DNA from: Oxalobacteraceae bacterium OTU3CINTB1
Lineage (GTDB): Bacteria > Pseudomonadota > Gammaproteobacteria > Burkholderiales > Burkholderiaceae_D
Length of the DNA stretch: 64,000 nucleotides
Assembly: GCA_024123955.1 (NCBI GenBank)
Contig: CP099652.1
Coordinates: 3,162,001 to 3,226,000, forward strand
Direction of reading: 5' to 3'
Position numbers and translations under genes: made by a program. Below the pieces are notes generated by a model that worked only from the letters and a program-made list of their open reading frames with translations, made no database searches and was not told where the DNA came from. This document shows positions 18,454-32,127 of the stretch, one piece after another (positions within the stretch are counted from its first letter, which is position 1; the number at the start of each line of letters is the position of its first letter).

Positions 18454-21400
18454 GTGCGTCTATCTTCCATTAAATTGTCGGGATTCAAGTCTTTCGTTGA
18501 TCCCACCAATTTCCAGGTGCCGGGCCAGCTGGTTGGCGTGGTGGGACCGAATGGTTGCGGCAAGTCGAATATCATCGATGCCGTGCGTTGGGTGCTGGGG
18601 GAATCGAAGGCCTCGGAATTGCGCGGCGAATCGATGCAGGACGTCATTTTCAACGGCTCGACGCATCGCAAGCCGGCCGGGCGGGCTTCCGTCGAACTGG
18701 TCTTCGACAACAACGACGGCAAGGCCGCCGGCCAATGGGGCCAGTATGCGGAGATCGCCGTCAAGCGCACCTTGACGCGCGACGGCACCTCTACTTATTA
18801 CATCAACGGCCAGCCGGTGCGCCGGCGCGACATCCAGGACATCTTCCTCGGCACCGGCCTCGGTCCGCGCGCCTACGCCATCATCGGCCAGGGCATGATC
18901 AGCCGTATCATCGAATCGCGTCCCGAAGAATTGCGCGTGTTCCTCGAGGAGGCTGCGGGCGTTTCCAAGTACAAGGAACGCCGCCGGGAAACCGAGAACC
19001 GTCTGCACGATACCCGTGAAAACCTACTGCGCGTTGAAGATATCCTGCGGGAGCTGAATTCGAATCTGGAAAAACTGGAAGGGCAGGCCGCCGTCGCGAC
19101 CAAATTCCACCAGCTGCAATCGGACCAGGAAGAGAAGCAAAAGCTGCTTTGGCTGCTGCGCAAGGTCGAAGCCGAGAACGAGCAGAAAAAGTACTTCCGC
19201 GAGGTGGAGCAGGCGCAAAACGATCTGGAAGAACAGACCGCGAAGCTGCGCAACGTCGAGGCGACCCTGGAGCACATGCGCCAGGCGCATTTTGCCGCCG
19301 GCGACCGCCTGCACACGGCGCAGGGCAGCCTGTATCAGACCAACGCCGAAATCGGCAGCCTGGAAGCGCAGATCAAGTTCGTCATCGAATCGCGCGGCCG
19401 CCTGCAATCGCAGCTGGCGGCGCTGACCGCGCAGCGCGACCAGTGGCAGAACCAGGCCACCGAATACGGCGGCCAGATTGAGGAAGCCGAATTCACGCTG
19501 GAAGAACTGTCGGCCAAGGTCGAACAATCGCAGATGATGGCCGAGCAAAAAGGCGAGTCGTTGCCGACGCTGGAGCAGGCCTGGCGCGAGGCGCAGACCA
19601 GGAGCACCGAATCGCGCGCCCGCATCATGCAGGCGCAGCAGCAGCTGGAACTGGAATCGGCGCACCAGCGCAACGCCAACAACATCCTTAACGGCCTCGC
19701 CGTGCGTCGCGAGCGCCTGCAGCAGGAAAAGAGCGGTCTGAGTCTGCCGGACAGCGCGCACCTGACCAATATGCGCATGCAGCTGGAGGAAAAGCAGCAG
19801 GCGCTGGAGGAACAAAGCTTCCTGCTGGAGGAGGCGCTGGAGCAGCAGCCGCGCCTTGAAGAGGAACGCCAGGCCGCGCAGCAGCAGGTCAATAGCGAAA
19901 CCGCCGCCAACGCCCAACTGGAAGCGCGCCTGAACGCGCTGCGCCAGTTGCAGGAACGCGTGCAGACCCAGGGCAAGGTGACGCCGTGGCTGCAAAAGCA
20001 CGAGCTGGATTCGCTGCCGCGCCTGTGGCAAAAACTGAATATCGAATCCGGTTGGGAGACGGCGCTGGAATCGGTGCTGCGCGAGCGCACCTCGGCGCTA
20101 CAAATGTCGAACATCGAATGGGCCAAGGCCTTCTTCGGCGACGCGCCGCCGGCCAAGCTGGCGTTGTTCGCGCCGTCGACGGCGGTGCCGCCGGCGCCGG
20201 TGGAAGCGCCGGGCCTGAAGCCGTTCCTGAATCTGCTCAAACTCAACGACCCGTCGCTGCGCGGCCTGCTGCAGGACTGGCTGCACAACGCCTACCACGC
20301 CGAGGACGCGGCCGAAGCCTTCGCCGAACGCGCCAGGTTGCCGGCCGGCGGCTACTTCGTCACCCGCCAGGGCCACGTCGTCACCCAGAACAGCGTGCGC
20401 TTCTACGCGGCCGACTCGGAGCAGGACGGCATGCTGGGACGGCAGCAGGAAATCGAGAACATCACCAAGCAGCTGCGCGCGCAGCAGATGCTGGCCGACG
20501 AAGCGCGGGCCCGTTCGGTGCGCGCCGAGGCGGCGCTGTCGGAACACACGCGCCGCCTGACCGAATACCGCGCCAAGCTGCAAAGCCTGCAGCAATCGGT
20601 GCACACCTTGCAGCTCGATGTCGTCAAGCTGTCGGAGATCGAGGCGCGCTTCAACCAGCGCAGCAACCAGATCGAAACCGACCTCGCCGAAATCGCCGCG
20701 CAGGAGGAAGAACAGACCCACATCAAGATGGAGTCCGAGGAAAAGTTCGAGCAGCTCGATATGGAGCTCGGCAACCTGCAGGGCGACCACGAGGACGGCC
20801 AGACCGTCTTCCTGGAAAAGGAACAGCGCCTGGCCGACGCCCGCGAAGCCTTGCGCGATCTGGAGCGCGCCGCGCAGGAGGCGCAGTTCGCGGAAAAATC
20901 CCAGCGCAACAAGATCGAGGAATTGCGCCGCTCGATCGCCACCGCGACCGCGCAGGTGGCGCAGGTGACGCAAAGCCTGGAGGCGGGCCAGCATGAACTG
21001 GCGACGATGGAATCCGGTTCCGCCAACGACGGCCTGCAGGACCTGCTGGACCGCCGCACCGATCAGGAGAAGGCACTGTCGGACGCGCGCCATGAACTGG
21101 ACCAGATCACGCAGCAGCTGCGCCAGTTCGAGGAAGGGCGCATGTCGACCGAGCGCGCGCTGCAACCGCAACGCGACAAGATCATGGAAATGCAGCTCAA
21201 GGAGCAGGCCGCGCGCCTGAACCAGGAGCAGTTCGCCGCGCAGCTGGCCGAGGTGCAGGCCGACGAGGCGACGCTAGCGGAGAAGCTGCATCCGGATATG
21301 AAGGCGTCGTATTTGCAGGGCGAGGTGACGCGCCTGACCAACGCCATCTCGATGCTGGGCGCGGTCAACCTGGCGGCGCTGGACGAACTGGCGACGGCGT

Positions 21401-21977
21401 CCGAGCGCAAGAACTTCCTCGATTCGCAGAACGCCGACTTGAACGAGGCGATCAACACGCTGCAAGACGCCATCGCCCGGATCGACAAGGAAACGCGCGA
21501 TCTGCTGCAGGACACTTTCGACCGCGTCAACGGTCACTTCTCCGAGCTGTTCCCGATCCTGTTCGGCGGCGGCCAGGCCAAGTTGATCATGACCGGCGAC
21601 GAAATCCTCGACTCCGGCGTGCAGGTCATGGCGCAGCCGCCGGGTAAAAAGAACGCCACCATCCACCTGCTGTCCGGCGGCGAAAAAGCGCTGACGGCGA
21701 CGGCGCTGGTGTTCTCCATGTTCCGACTTAACCCGGCGCCGTTTTGCCTGCTCGACGAGGTCGACGCACCGCTGGACGACGCCAATACCGAACGATTCTG
21801 CCGGATGGTCAAACGGATGTCCGACCATACCCAATTCCTCTTCATCTCGCACAATAAGATTGCGATGGAGATGGCCAATCAACTAATCGGTGTGACGATG
21901 CAGGAGCAGGGCGTATCGCGCATCGTGGCGGTGGATATGCAATCCGCCGCCAATTTCGCTTCAGAGGCACAAGCAGC

Positions 21978-21981
<4 letters not shown>
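18454..21981 (+). CDS. smc: Chromosome segregation protein SMC
   Basis: 1175 residues, full length. N-terminal ATPase half with Walker A GPNGCGKSN (about 32-40), a coiled coil from about 170 to 500, a hinge (about 505-660), a returning coiled coil, and a C-terminal half with the signature LLSGGEKALTA and Walker B FCLLDEVDAPLDD. It starts with GTG giving MRLSSIKLSGFKSF, the usual SMC beginning; no strong ribosome binding site is seen. It condenses and segregates chromosomes with ScpA/ScpB. It overlaps zipA by ATGA. Confidence 0.97.
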
Positions 21982-25558
<3,577 letters not shown>

Positions 25559-25576
25559 AGAAAGAAGGGTGGCGAG

Positions 25577-26113
25577 ATGACCGTACGTGAAATCCTGAAG
25601 ATGGGCGACCCGCGCCTGCTGCGCGTGGCAGAACCGGTGACCGAATTCGGCACGCCGGAGATGAACCAGCTGATCGCCGACATGTTCGACACCATGCACG
25701 CGGCCAATGGCGCCGGCCTGGCGGCGCCGCAGATCGGCGTCAACCTGCAGCTGGTGATCTACGGCTTCAAGCAAAATCCGCGTTATCCGGACGCGCCGCA
25801 GGTGCCGGAAACGGTGCTGATCAATCCCGTCCTGACGCCGCTGTCGGACGAAAAGGAAGAGGGTTTCGAGGGCTGCCTCTCGGTGCCGGGGCTGCGCGGC
25901 AGCGTGCCGCGATGGACCAAACTGCGCTACGAGGGCGTGGACCAATTCAACCAGCCGATCTCGCGCGACGTCGACGGTTTTCACGCGCGCGTGGTGCAGC
26001 ATGAAGTCGACCATCTGCTCGGCATGCTGTACCCGATGCGCATCACCGATTTCTCCAAATTCGGCTTCACCGAGGTGATGTTCCCGGACCTCGATCCCAA
26101 CGACGACGATTGA
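25577..26113 (+). CDS. def: Peptide deformylase
   Basis: 178 residues. All three motifs are present: [11 protein letters not shown] (motif 1), EGCLSVPG (motif 2, metal Cys) and QHEVDHLLG (motif 3, metal His residues and catalytic Glu). It removes the N-formyl group from new proteins using a metal ion. It follows ligA by 18 bases with GGAG-like spacing (GGTGGCGAG), so it is probably co-transcribed with it. Other deformylase copies usually lie beside fmt, so this may be a second copy; that cannot be checked here. Confidence 0.95.
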   Translation: MTVREILKMGDPRLLRVAEPVTEFGTPEMNQLIADMFDTMHAANGAGLAAPQIGVNLQLVIYGFKQNPRYPDAPQVPETVLINPVLTPLSDEKEEGFEGCLSVPGLRGSVPRWTKLRYEGVDQFNQPISRDVDGFHARVVQHEVDHLLGMLYPMRITDFSKFGFTEVMFPDLDPNDDD

Positions 26114-26225
26114 CGAGTGTTGTTGTCCGGCGGCGCCGCTGCGGCGATTGTTAGGTGGCGTACGCGGGCGTAGTGCGGCTTCGCCTATGATATGAAACTA
26201 GATCATCATTCAAATAACTATAAAC

Positions 26226-27284
26226 ATGCCACAATTCTCGTTCCAACAAAAAATATTCCTGGCCCTGCTGGGCTTGGTCACCATTGCCTTCGTCTGGATA
26301 CTCGCCCCTTACGGCGGCGCCATTTTCTGGGGCATCGTGCTGGCGATCCTGTTCGCGCCGATCTACCGCTGGCTGCTCCAGCGCACGCGCAACAAATCCG
26401 GCCTCGCCGCGCTTCTGACGCTGCTGTTGATCATCGTGATCGTCATCCTGCCGCTCACACTCGTTTCGATATCGATCGTCAACCAGGCCGCCTCGGTGGT
26501 GGAACTGGTGCGCTCGGGCGACATTTCGGTCGGCATGTACTTCAACAAGCTCATGGCCGCGTTGCCGAACTGGTTGATCAGCCTGCTTGACCGCTTCCAC
26601 CTGACCAGCCTGGCCTATCTGCAGGACAAGCTTACCGAAGCGGCCTCGCAGGTCAGCCAGGAGGTCGCCACGCGCGCCATCAACGCCGGCCTGTACACGG
26701 TCGACTTCCTGACCAGCCTGTGTATTTTGCTGTACTTGCTGTTCTTCCTGCTGCGCGACGGCGACAAACTGTCGAAGAAGATCAGGTCGGCCGTGCCGCT
26801 GAGTCCGAAATACAAGCAACGCCTGTTCCAGAATTTCACCACCGTGATCCGCGCCACCGTCAAGGGCAACATCCTGGTCGCGATCGCGCAAGGCGCCCTC
26901 GGCGGGCTCATCTTCTGGTTCCTCGACGTGCGCGCGCCGGTGTTGTGGGGCGTATTGATGGCCTTCCTGTCGTTGCTGCCGGCCATCGGCGCGGCGATCG
27001 TCTGGGCGCCTGTCGCGATTTACTTCCTGGCGACAGGGGACGTGTGGCAGGGCGCCACCCTGGCTGCCTTCGGCGTGTTCGTCATCGGCCTGGTCGACAA
27101 TTTCCTGCGTCCGGTGCTGGTCGGCCAGGACACCAAGATGCCCGATTACGTGGTGTTGCTGTCGACGGTGGGCGGTATGGCCTTGTTCGGGCTGAACGGC
27201 TTCGTCATCGGCCCGGTGATCGCCGCGCTGTTCATCGCCGCCTGGGACCTGTTCGCCACCGCCCCCGAGTTTCATCCCGAGTGA
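26226..27284 (+). CDS. AI-2E / PerM family permease
   Basis: 352 residues with about eight membrane helices: two short pairs at the N-terminus (about 10-80), a long polar loop (about 85-150), then the C-terminal bundle. LLRDGDKLSKKI, GNILVAIAQGALGGLIFW and DNFLRPVLVGQDTKMPDY are hallmark segments of the family. Members export autoinducer-2 or act in sodium/pH tolerance; the substrate here is unknown. It is convergent with the third chemoreceptor. Confidence 0.9.
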   Translation: MPQFSFQQKIFLALLGLVTIAFVWILAPYGGAIFWGIVLAILFAPIYRWLLQRTRNKSGLAALLTLLLIIVIVILPLTLVSISIVNQAASVVELVRSGDISVGMYFNKLMAALPNWLISLLDRFHLTSLAYLQDKLTEAASQVSQEVATRAINAGLYTVDFLTSLCILLYLLFFLLRDGDKLSKKIRSAVPLSPKYKQRLFQNFTTVIRATVKGNILVAIAQGALGGLIFWFLDVRAPVLWGVLMAFLSLLPAIGAAIVWAPVAIYFLATGDVWQGATLAAFGVFVIGLVDNFLRPVLVGQDTKMPDYVVLLSTVGGMALFGLNGFVIGPVIAALFIAAWDLFATAPEFHPE

Positions 27285-27312
27285 GGCCTACGCAAGAGCG
27301 CGTGTCCGAATG

Positions 27313-28941
27313 TCAGACTTGACCCCGAAGCGTCGGTCGCGAATACGCCTTACGCGGAGCAGGCGCTTCCCGGTCGTCCAGCCTGAACACGCCGACAACG
27401 CGCGCCAGATTGGCGGCTTGCGTTTCCAGCGCGTCGGCGGCCGCTGCCGCCTGCTCGACCAGCGCCGCGTTTTGCTGCGTCACCGCGTCCATCGTGCCGA
27501 TCGCCACGTTGACCTGCTCGATGCCGGAGGTCTGCTCCGCGCTGGCGGCCGAGATCTCGCTCATGATGTCGGTGACACGCTTGACGCTGTCGACGATGTC
27601 GAGCATCGTCGCGCCGGCTTCGTTGACCAGTTTGGTGCCGGTGTCGATCTTGTCGACCGAGTCGCCGATCAGCGTTTTGATTTCCTTGGCGGCGGCCGCC
27701 GAGCGTTGCGCCAGGTTACGCACCTCGCTTGCGACAACCGCGAAGCCGCGACCCTGTTCGCCGGCCCGCGCCGCTTCGACGGCGGCGTTGAGCGCGAGGA
27801 TGTTGGTCTGGAAGGCGATACCGTCGATGACGCCGATGATGTCGACGATGCGCTTCGACGAGTCGTTGATCGAGCTCATCGTTGTGACCACTTCGGCCAC
27901 CACGTCGCCGCCCTTGACGGCCACCCGCGATGCCGACAGCGCCAACTGGTTGGCCTGGCGCGCGTGTTCGGCGTTTTTCTTTACGGTACCGGTTAACTCT
28001 TCCATCGACGAGGCGGTTTCTTCAAGCGTGCCGGCCTGCTGCTCGGTGCGGCCGGACAGGTCCAGGTTGCCCGCCGCGATCTCGGCGGAGGCCTGCGCGA
28101 TGGTCTTGCTGCCGGCGCGCACCTGGCCGATGATGTCGACCAGGCTGTCGCGCATGACGCGCATCGCATGCAGCAGGCTGCCGTGGTCGCCGGCCTTGGT
28201 GTCGATGACGACGGCCAGGTTGCCGGCCGCGATGCTGCCGACGATGTCGGCCGCGTAGGACGGTTCGCCGCCCAGTTCGCGCAGCAGGCCGCGGCTGATG
28301 CGCCAGGCCGCGAACATGCCCACCACGATGGCGATGGCGCACAGCACCACCATGAAGACGAAGAAGCTGGAAGCGACGTGGCGTGCCTGCGCCGCTTCCT
28401 CCCGGCTCATTTTTTCTTCCAGATCGATCATGGTGTTGATCGAGGCCAGCCAATCGACGAACGCCGGCGCCGCCTTGGTCTGCAATACGGTGGTGGCCTC
28501 GGCGATATTGTCGGCTTTGCGCAGCGCGATCACCTGGTTCAACAGGGCCACGGTGCGGGTCTCGCTGGCCTTGATGCCGGCCAGCGCCGCGCGCTCCTCG
28601 GTCGTCAGGTCAGCGGCGGTGGCGAAAATCTGGTCGAGCGGCGTGGCCGACTTCGTGTAGGCGTCAGCCAACGTGGCGATTTTGTCGAGTTCGATCTGCA
28701 AGGCGGCCGGGTTGGCGGACAGGACGACGTCTCGTGCGGCGATCGAACGGTCGTGCACGCTGCCACGGAAATTAATGGCGTAGCGCTGTTTGACGTTGTT
28801 GACGTCGCTGATATGGGTGAGCATGCGGTCGATGCTCGACACGCGGCCGATGCCCAAGCCGGTAAGGGCTATCATCAGCACGAACACGGCGCCAAAGCCC
28901 ATCGCCAGACGCGTGCCGATCTTCATTCCCTTGAACTTCAT
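27313..28941 (-). CDS. Methyl-accepting chemotaxis protein
   Basis: 542 residues: transmembrane helix 1 (about 11-30), periplasmic four-helix-bundle (about 33-185), transmembrane helix 2 (about 188-208), HAMP, and the signalling domain with a fully canonical tip ([40 protein letters not shown]). The [19 protein letters not shown] region is a typical methylation helix. It ends ...SRPTLRGQV without an obvious CheR-binding pentapeptide. The ligand is unknown. Confidence 0.93.
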   Translation of the reverse strand: MKFKGMKIGTRLAMGFGAVFVLMIALTGLGIGRVSSIDRMLTHISDVNNVKQRYAINFRGSVHDRSIAARDVVLSANPAALQIELDKIATLADAYTKSATPLDQIFATAADLTTEERAALAGIKASETRTVALLNQVIALRKADNIAEATTVLQTKAAPAFVDWLASINTMIDLEEKMSREEAAQARHVASSFFVFMVVLCAIAIVVGMFAAWRISRGLLRELGGEPSYAADIVGSIAAGNLAVVIDTKAGDHGSLLHAMRVMRDSLVDIIGQVRAGSKTIAQASAEIAAGNLDLSGRTEQQAGTLEETASSMEELTGTVKKNAEHARQANQLALSASRVAVKGGDVVAEVVTTMSSINDSSKRIVDIIGVIDGIAFQTNILALNAAVEAARAGEQGRGFAVVASEVRNLAQRSAAAAKEIKTLIGDSVDKIDTGTKLVNEAGATMLDIVDSVKRVTDIMSEISAASAEQTSGIEQVNVAIGTMDAVTQQNAALVEQAAAAADALETQAANLARVVGVFRLDDREAPAPRKAYSRPTLRGQV

Positions 28942-29116
28942 GATGTCCTCTGTTGCAGTTGTTGTATGGATAACGACTGTTATTATTGTCGCACGGCAAT
29001 TTATGACTGTAACACAGCCGGTTTATTATTGCTTGCGGGTAAAATATTTGGCGTTGGGGGAACAGCCTGGTCCGGCTGGACCGGCCGTCGGGCGGCATCC
29101 CCGACCAGGATGTGCG

Positions 29117-29542
29117 TCAGTCCTGTTCGGCGGCCAGCAGGTCGCGTGCGTTCAGCAGCGCGTAGATGATCTCGGGATGCTGGCCGAAACAACGGCGTAT
29201 CGCGGCGGGAATGTTTTCGCGGGTGCGGCGGCACAGGCCGGGTTGGTCGGCAAGCTTGATCTGCAAACCCATAACGGTGCGCACGCCGTTGGCGCTGGGC
29301 GTGATCGTCAACCGGATGCCCAGCAGTTCCTGCATGCGCTGCTCGATGCGGCCCAGCGCTTCGTAGCTGTCGATCGCTTCGATGCGGGCGATCAGCGCTT
29401 TTTCCTCTTCACGCGTCAGCCGCAACACGCGAATGTCGGTCTGGCCGTCGCGCTCCCATGCGTCCAGCAGCTCGCCATGCCGGCATTCGCAGGCGCCGGG
29501 CGGGCACTCTTTGCGGATGGGAAATGGCAGGGCAGAAGGCAT
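29117..29542 (-). CDS. Cys-rich hypothetical protein
   Basis: 141 residues. An N-terminal KECPPGACECRHGELL stretch (about 11-26) packs three Cys and a His in a metal-ligand-like spacing. A helical middle follows (REEEKALIARIEAIDSYEALGRIEQRMQELLG), then a C-terminal part with one further Cys near residue 104 and another near 118. No signal peptide or membrane helix. I do not recognise the family; zinc or iron binding by the N-terminal cluster is only a guess. It is divergent from the aspartyl-protease-like gene. Confidence 0.65.
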   Translation of the reverse strand: MPSALPFPIRKECPPGACECRHGELLDAWERDGQTDIRVLRLTREEEKALIARIEAIDSYEALGRIEQRMQELLGIRLTITPSANGVRTVMGLQIKLADQPGLCRRTRENIPAAIRRCFGQHPEIIYALLNARDLLAAEQD

Positions 29543-29664
29543 GGACGGACTCGCGACAAAGGGAGTTCGATTCTACTCCGAAGGCGGGTGCAACGCGACC
29601 ATCGCACAACCCGGCATGTGGCCGATATGTTAAGATTTTCCTCCCGCCAATAACCGATTTTTCT

Positions 29665-30564
29665 ATGCGTTCGATATTTGCAGTGCTGCTCGCATGTTCC
29701 TTGCCATGCGCGGCCCACGCGGCCGATTGGCATCCGTTCCGTTGGTATATGGCCAGCATCGGCGGCGGTCCCGTCGAACGGGTGGCGATGTTGTTGCCGG
29801 TGAAGGTCAACGGTGTCGATTGCCGGGTGCAGCTCGACACCGCCGTCGGCCAGGAGTTGATTTGGACCCGACAGTCGCCGGCGGTACAGCCGCAGCAGCC
29901 CGCTGCTTCTGCCCAGCCGGCGCTGATCGAACTGGCCGGCATCCGCAAGTCCGTTTCCGCGCAAGCGGCCAACCTCGAACCGCTGACAGCGGAAAATTGT
30001 TCGGCGGGGACCATCGCCACCGTAGGCAGCGCCTTTTTCGAGCACGGCACGCTGACGCTGGACCTGGGCCGCGCGCGCTTCGCGTTCGCGGCGTCTGCCA
30101 GGCTGGCCGACGAGCCGGCGGCCAGGCCATTCCGCTACACGCGCTTGGCCGAGGGCGGCGGCCCGCCGCTGGTGGAACTCAAACGTCCTGGCGGCAAGAC
30201 CGGCTACGCGGTGCTGGACACCGGGTCGGCGCGTTTTGACCTGGCGGCTCTCACGCGCCAGCAGTGGGACGACCTGTCCGGTGGTTTGCCGCCGGAAGCG
30301 GGGCCGAAGGTCAGGGCATTTTCGGTACCGAGTTGGGGCCGGCAACTGCCTTGTTACGAGACGATGCTCGACGGCGGCTTCGAGGTCGGCGGCGCATCGG
30401 TCCCGCAAGCGAACGTCTCATACTGCATCGACGAAGGCTTCCGGCCACCTGCCGACACGCTCGGCGTATTAGGTATGCGTCCGTTTGGCGACCGCGTGAT
30501 CACGCTCGACTTCCTGTCGCAGCGCTGGCGCCTGTCGGACCGGCCATCCTCAAGCGGCCTGTAG
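29665..30564 (+). CDS. Periplasmic aspartic-protease-like protein with two DT(G/A) lobes
   Basis: 299 residues from MRSIFAVLLACSLPCAAHAA, a clear signal peptide. Lobe 1 has VDCRVQLDTAVGQELIW (Asp58, with DTA in place of DTG) and ends GSAFFEHGTLTLDLGRARF. Lobe 2 has GYAVLDTGSARFDLAAL (Asp185) and ends GMRPFGDRVITLDFLSQRW. The parallel endings and repeated DT motifs suggest a two-lobed, pepsin-like arrangement, rare in bacteria. Activity is unproven: the first motif lacks the Gly. The last 15 bases overlap the convergent topoisomerase gene. Confidence 0.7.
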   Translation: MRSIFAVLLACSLPCAAHAADWHPFRWYMASIGGGPVERVAMLLPVKVNGVDCRVQLDTAVGQELIWTRQSPAVQPQQPAASAQPALIELAGIRKSVSAQAANLEPLTAENCSAGTIATVGSAFFEHGTLTLDLGRARFAFAASARLADEPAARPFRYTRLAEGGGPPLVELKRPGGKTGYAVLDTGSARFDLAALTRQQWDDLSGGLPPEAGPKVRAFSVPSWGRQLPCYETMLDGGFEVGGASVPQANVSYCIDEGFRPPADTLGVLGMRPFGDRVITLDFLSQRWRLSDRPSSSGL

Positions 30565-31659
30565 CCGCTGCTGCAACAAGGCCAGCACGGCCGCTTCCTC
30601 TGGACGCAGCGCGTGCAGGTCTTCCTTCAACTCTTCCTTGGCGCGCTGGCGCAGCGCCGTCAGCATCGTGCCGTCGAGATACGACTCAATTACCGCCGGA
30701 TGCACATAGCATTTGCGGCAGATGGTCGGCGTGTTGCCGAGCTTTTTGGCCACCGATTCGATGGCCTGCACGATGTTCTTCTTGGCCTGCGCCTCGGAGT
30801 CGTACTTTTCATACTCCAGCAGCGCCACCGCCGCCAGCACCGTGCCCGACCAGGTGCGGAAGTCCTTGGCGGTATAGTCCTCGCCGGCGATCGATTGCAA
30901 ATATTCGTTGACGTCGGCCGAGCCCACCGTGTGCGGGTTGCCGTCGTCGTCGACGTACTGGAACAGCTCCTGGCCCGGCAGGTCCAGGGTGCGGCGGATG
31001 GTGTTGGCCAGGCGCCGGTCCTGCACCTGCACGGTGTGGTTGACGCCGCTCTTGCCCCGGAAGCGGAATTCGACCTTGGTGCCGTCGAGCCGCACGTGGC
31101 GGTCGCGCAAGGTGGTCAGGCCGAACGATTTGTTCTCGCGCGCGTATTCCTCGTTCCCGATGCGCATCATCGTCGCTTCCAGTAGGTAGACGATGGTGGC
31201 GAGCACCTTTTCACGCGGCAGGCCCGGCAGCTTGAGCGCGGCGTCGACGGCCTTGCGGATGGCCGGCAGCGCCTTGCCGAATTTGAGCATGCGCTCGTAC
31301 TTGGACTCGTCGCGCACAGACCGCCAGCGCGGGTGGTAGCGGTACTGCTTGCGGCCGCGCGCGTCGCGTCCCGTCGCTTGCAGGTGGCCCAGCGGCTGCT
31401 TGCAGATCCAGACGTCAGTCCAGGCCGGCGGTATCACCAGCGACTTGATGCGCGCAAGCATGTCGGCGTCCTTGATCTTGTCGCCATCTGCGTCGACATA
31501 GTAGAAGGTCTTGCCGCGCTTGCGGCGCGCGATGCCGGGCTGGTCGTCGTGCACATAACGCAGGCCGGCCGATTTGGCCGCCGCCGACGCTTCCGCCGCC
31601 GCGTCGGCCGTCGCGGGTATCGCGGCCGGGGTGTTTGCCGCTGGGTGATCGCGCTTCAT
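30550..31659 (-). CDS. DNA topoisomerase IB (poxvirus/bacterial type)
   Basis: 369 residues. A low-complexity Ala-rich start (about 1-30) precedes the N-terminal DNA-clamp domain (LRYVHDDQPGIARRKRG, then IPPAWTDVWICKQPLGHLQATG) and the catalytic domain. Active-site positions are visible: Arg in TMMRIGNEEYA, Lys in FRGKSGVNH, Arg in DFRTWSGTVLAA, and the nucleophilic Tyr in CRKCYVHPAV. It relaxes supercoils without ATP. It stands alone, with a promoter region shared with nothing obvious. Confidence 0.93.
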   Translation of the reverse strand: MKRDHPAANTPAAIPATADAAAEASAAAKSAGLRYVHDDQPGIARRKRGKTFYYVDADGDKIKDADMLARIKSLVIPPAWTDVWICKQPLGHLQATGRDARGRKQYRYHPRWRSVRDESKYERMLKFGKALPAIRKAVDAALKLPGLPREKVLATIVYLLEATMMRIGNEEYARENKSFGLTTLRDRHVRLDGTKVEFRFRGKSGVNHTVQVQDRRLANTIRRTLDLPGQELFQYVDDDGNPHTVGSADVNEYLQSIAGEDYTAKDFRTWSGTVLAAVALLEYEKYDSEAQAKKNIVQAIESVAKKLGNTPTICRKCYVHPAVIESYLDGTMLTALRQRAKEELKEDLHALRPEEAAVLALLQQRLQAA

Positions 31660-31734
31660 TACTGTCCTCGTCTCTCAGGTTAGGAAATAATCCTACCTCT
31701 TGAAACAGGGCAATGATGTGCGATAGCGCACGGT

Positions 31735-31962
31735 TTAATCCATGCGTTTGAGGCGCTGGCCAACGATGCTCCACTTACATGGCGTGCCGTCGACGGTGCC
31801 GCACAATACCCAGCCGGTGCCGATCTTTTCGACGCCGATCTCGCACTCCAGTTCCTTGGCCAGCTTCTCGGCCCAGCCGCGCGCCGCGCCCTGGCCTTTG
31901 AACAGTTCGTTGCCTTCGTAGATCACGGTGGCGTCGAATACGGGGGCGGCAAAGATGGTCAT
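31735..31962 (-). CDS. Small conserved hypothetical protein
   Basis: 75 residues from MTIFAAPVFDATVIYEGNEL. Soluble; the pattern GWAEKLAKELECEIGVEKIG and CGTVDGTPCKWSIVG suggests a small alpha-beta domain with two or three Cys. The start excludes 26 upstream in-frame codons that lack a ribosome binding site. I do not recognise it. It lies upstream of the topoisomerase on the same strand, with a gap of about 75 bases. Confidence 0.55.
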   Translation of the reverse strand: MTIFAAPVFDATVIYEGNELFKGQGAARGWAEKLAKELECEIGVEKIGTGWVLCGTVDGTPCKWSIVGQRLKRMD

Positions 31963-32127
31963 GATGGGGCTTTCTTGAAATCTGAAAGCGACATTGTGCA
32001 CCAAATCGCCATGTCTGCGACCATGTCCCGGCTTTACCACTACGTCATTCGACGTATTCCCCGCCTTGCCCCCGCTGGCTAAAGTTGCAACATTAGTTCA
32101 ACAATAGTCCAACCAAGGGGAAACACG

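Noticed and set aside
28942..29116. Flagellar sigma-28 promoter for the third chemoreceptor
   Set aside because: No TAAA-N15-GCCGATAA-like pair with acceptable spacing was found on the minus strand.
32073..32090. Possible sigma-54 promoter before the porin-urt unit (TGGC ... TTGC)
   Set aside because: The GG and GC are only 8 bases apart instead of the required 10, so it does not fit the strict -24/-12 spacing.
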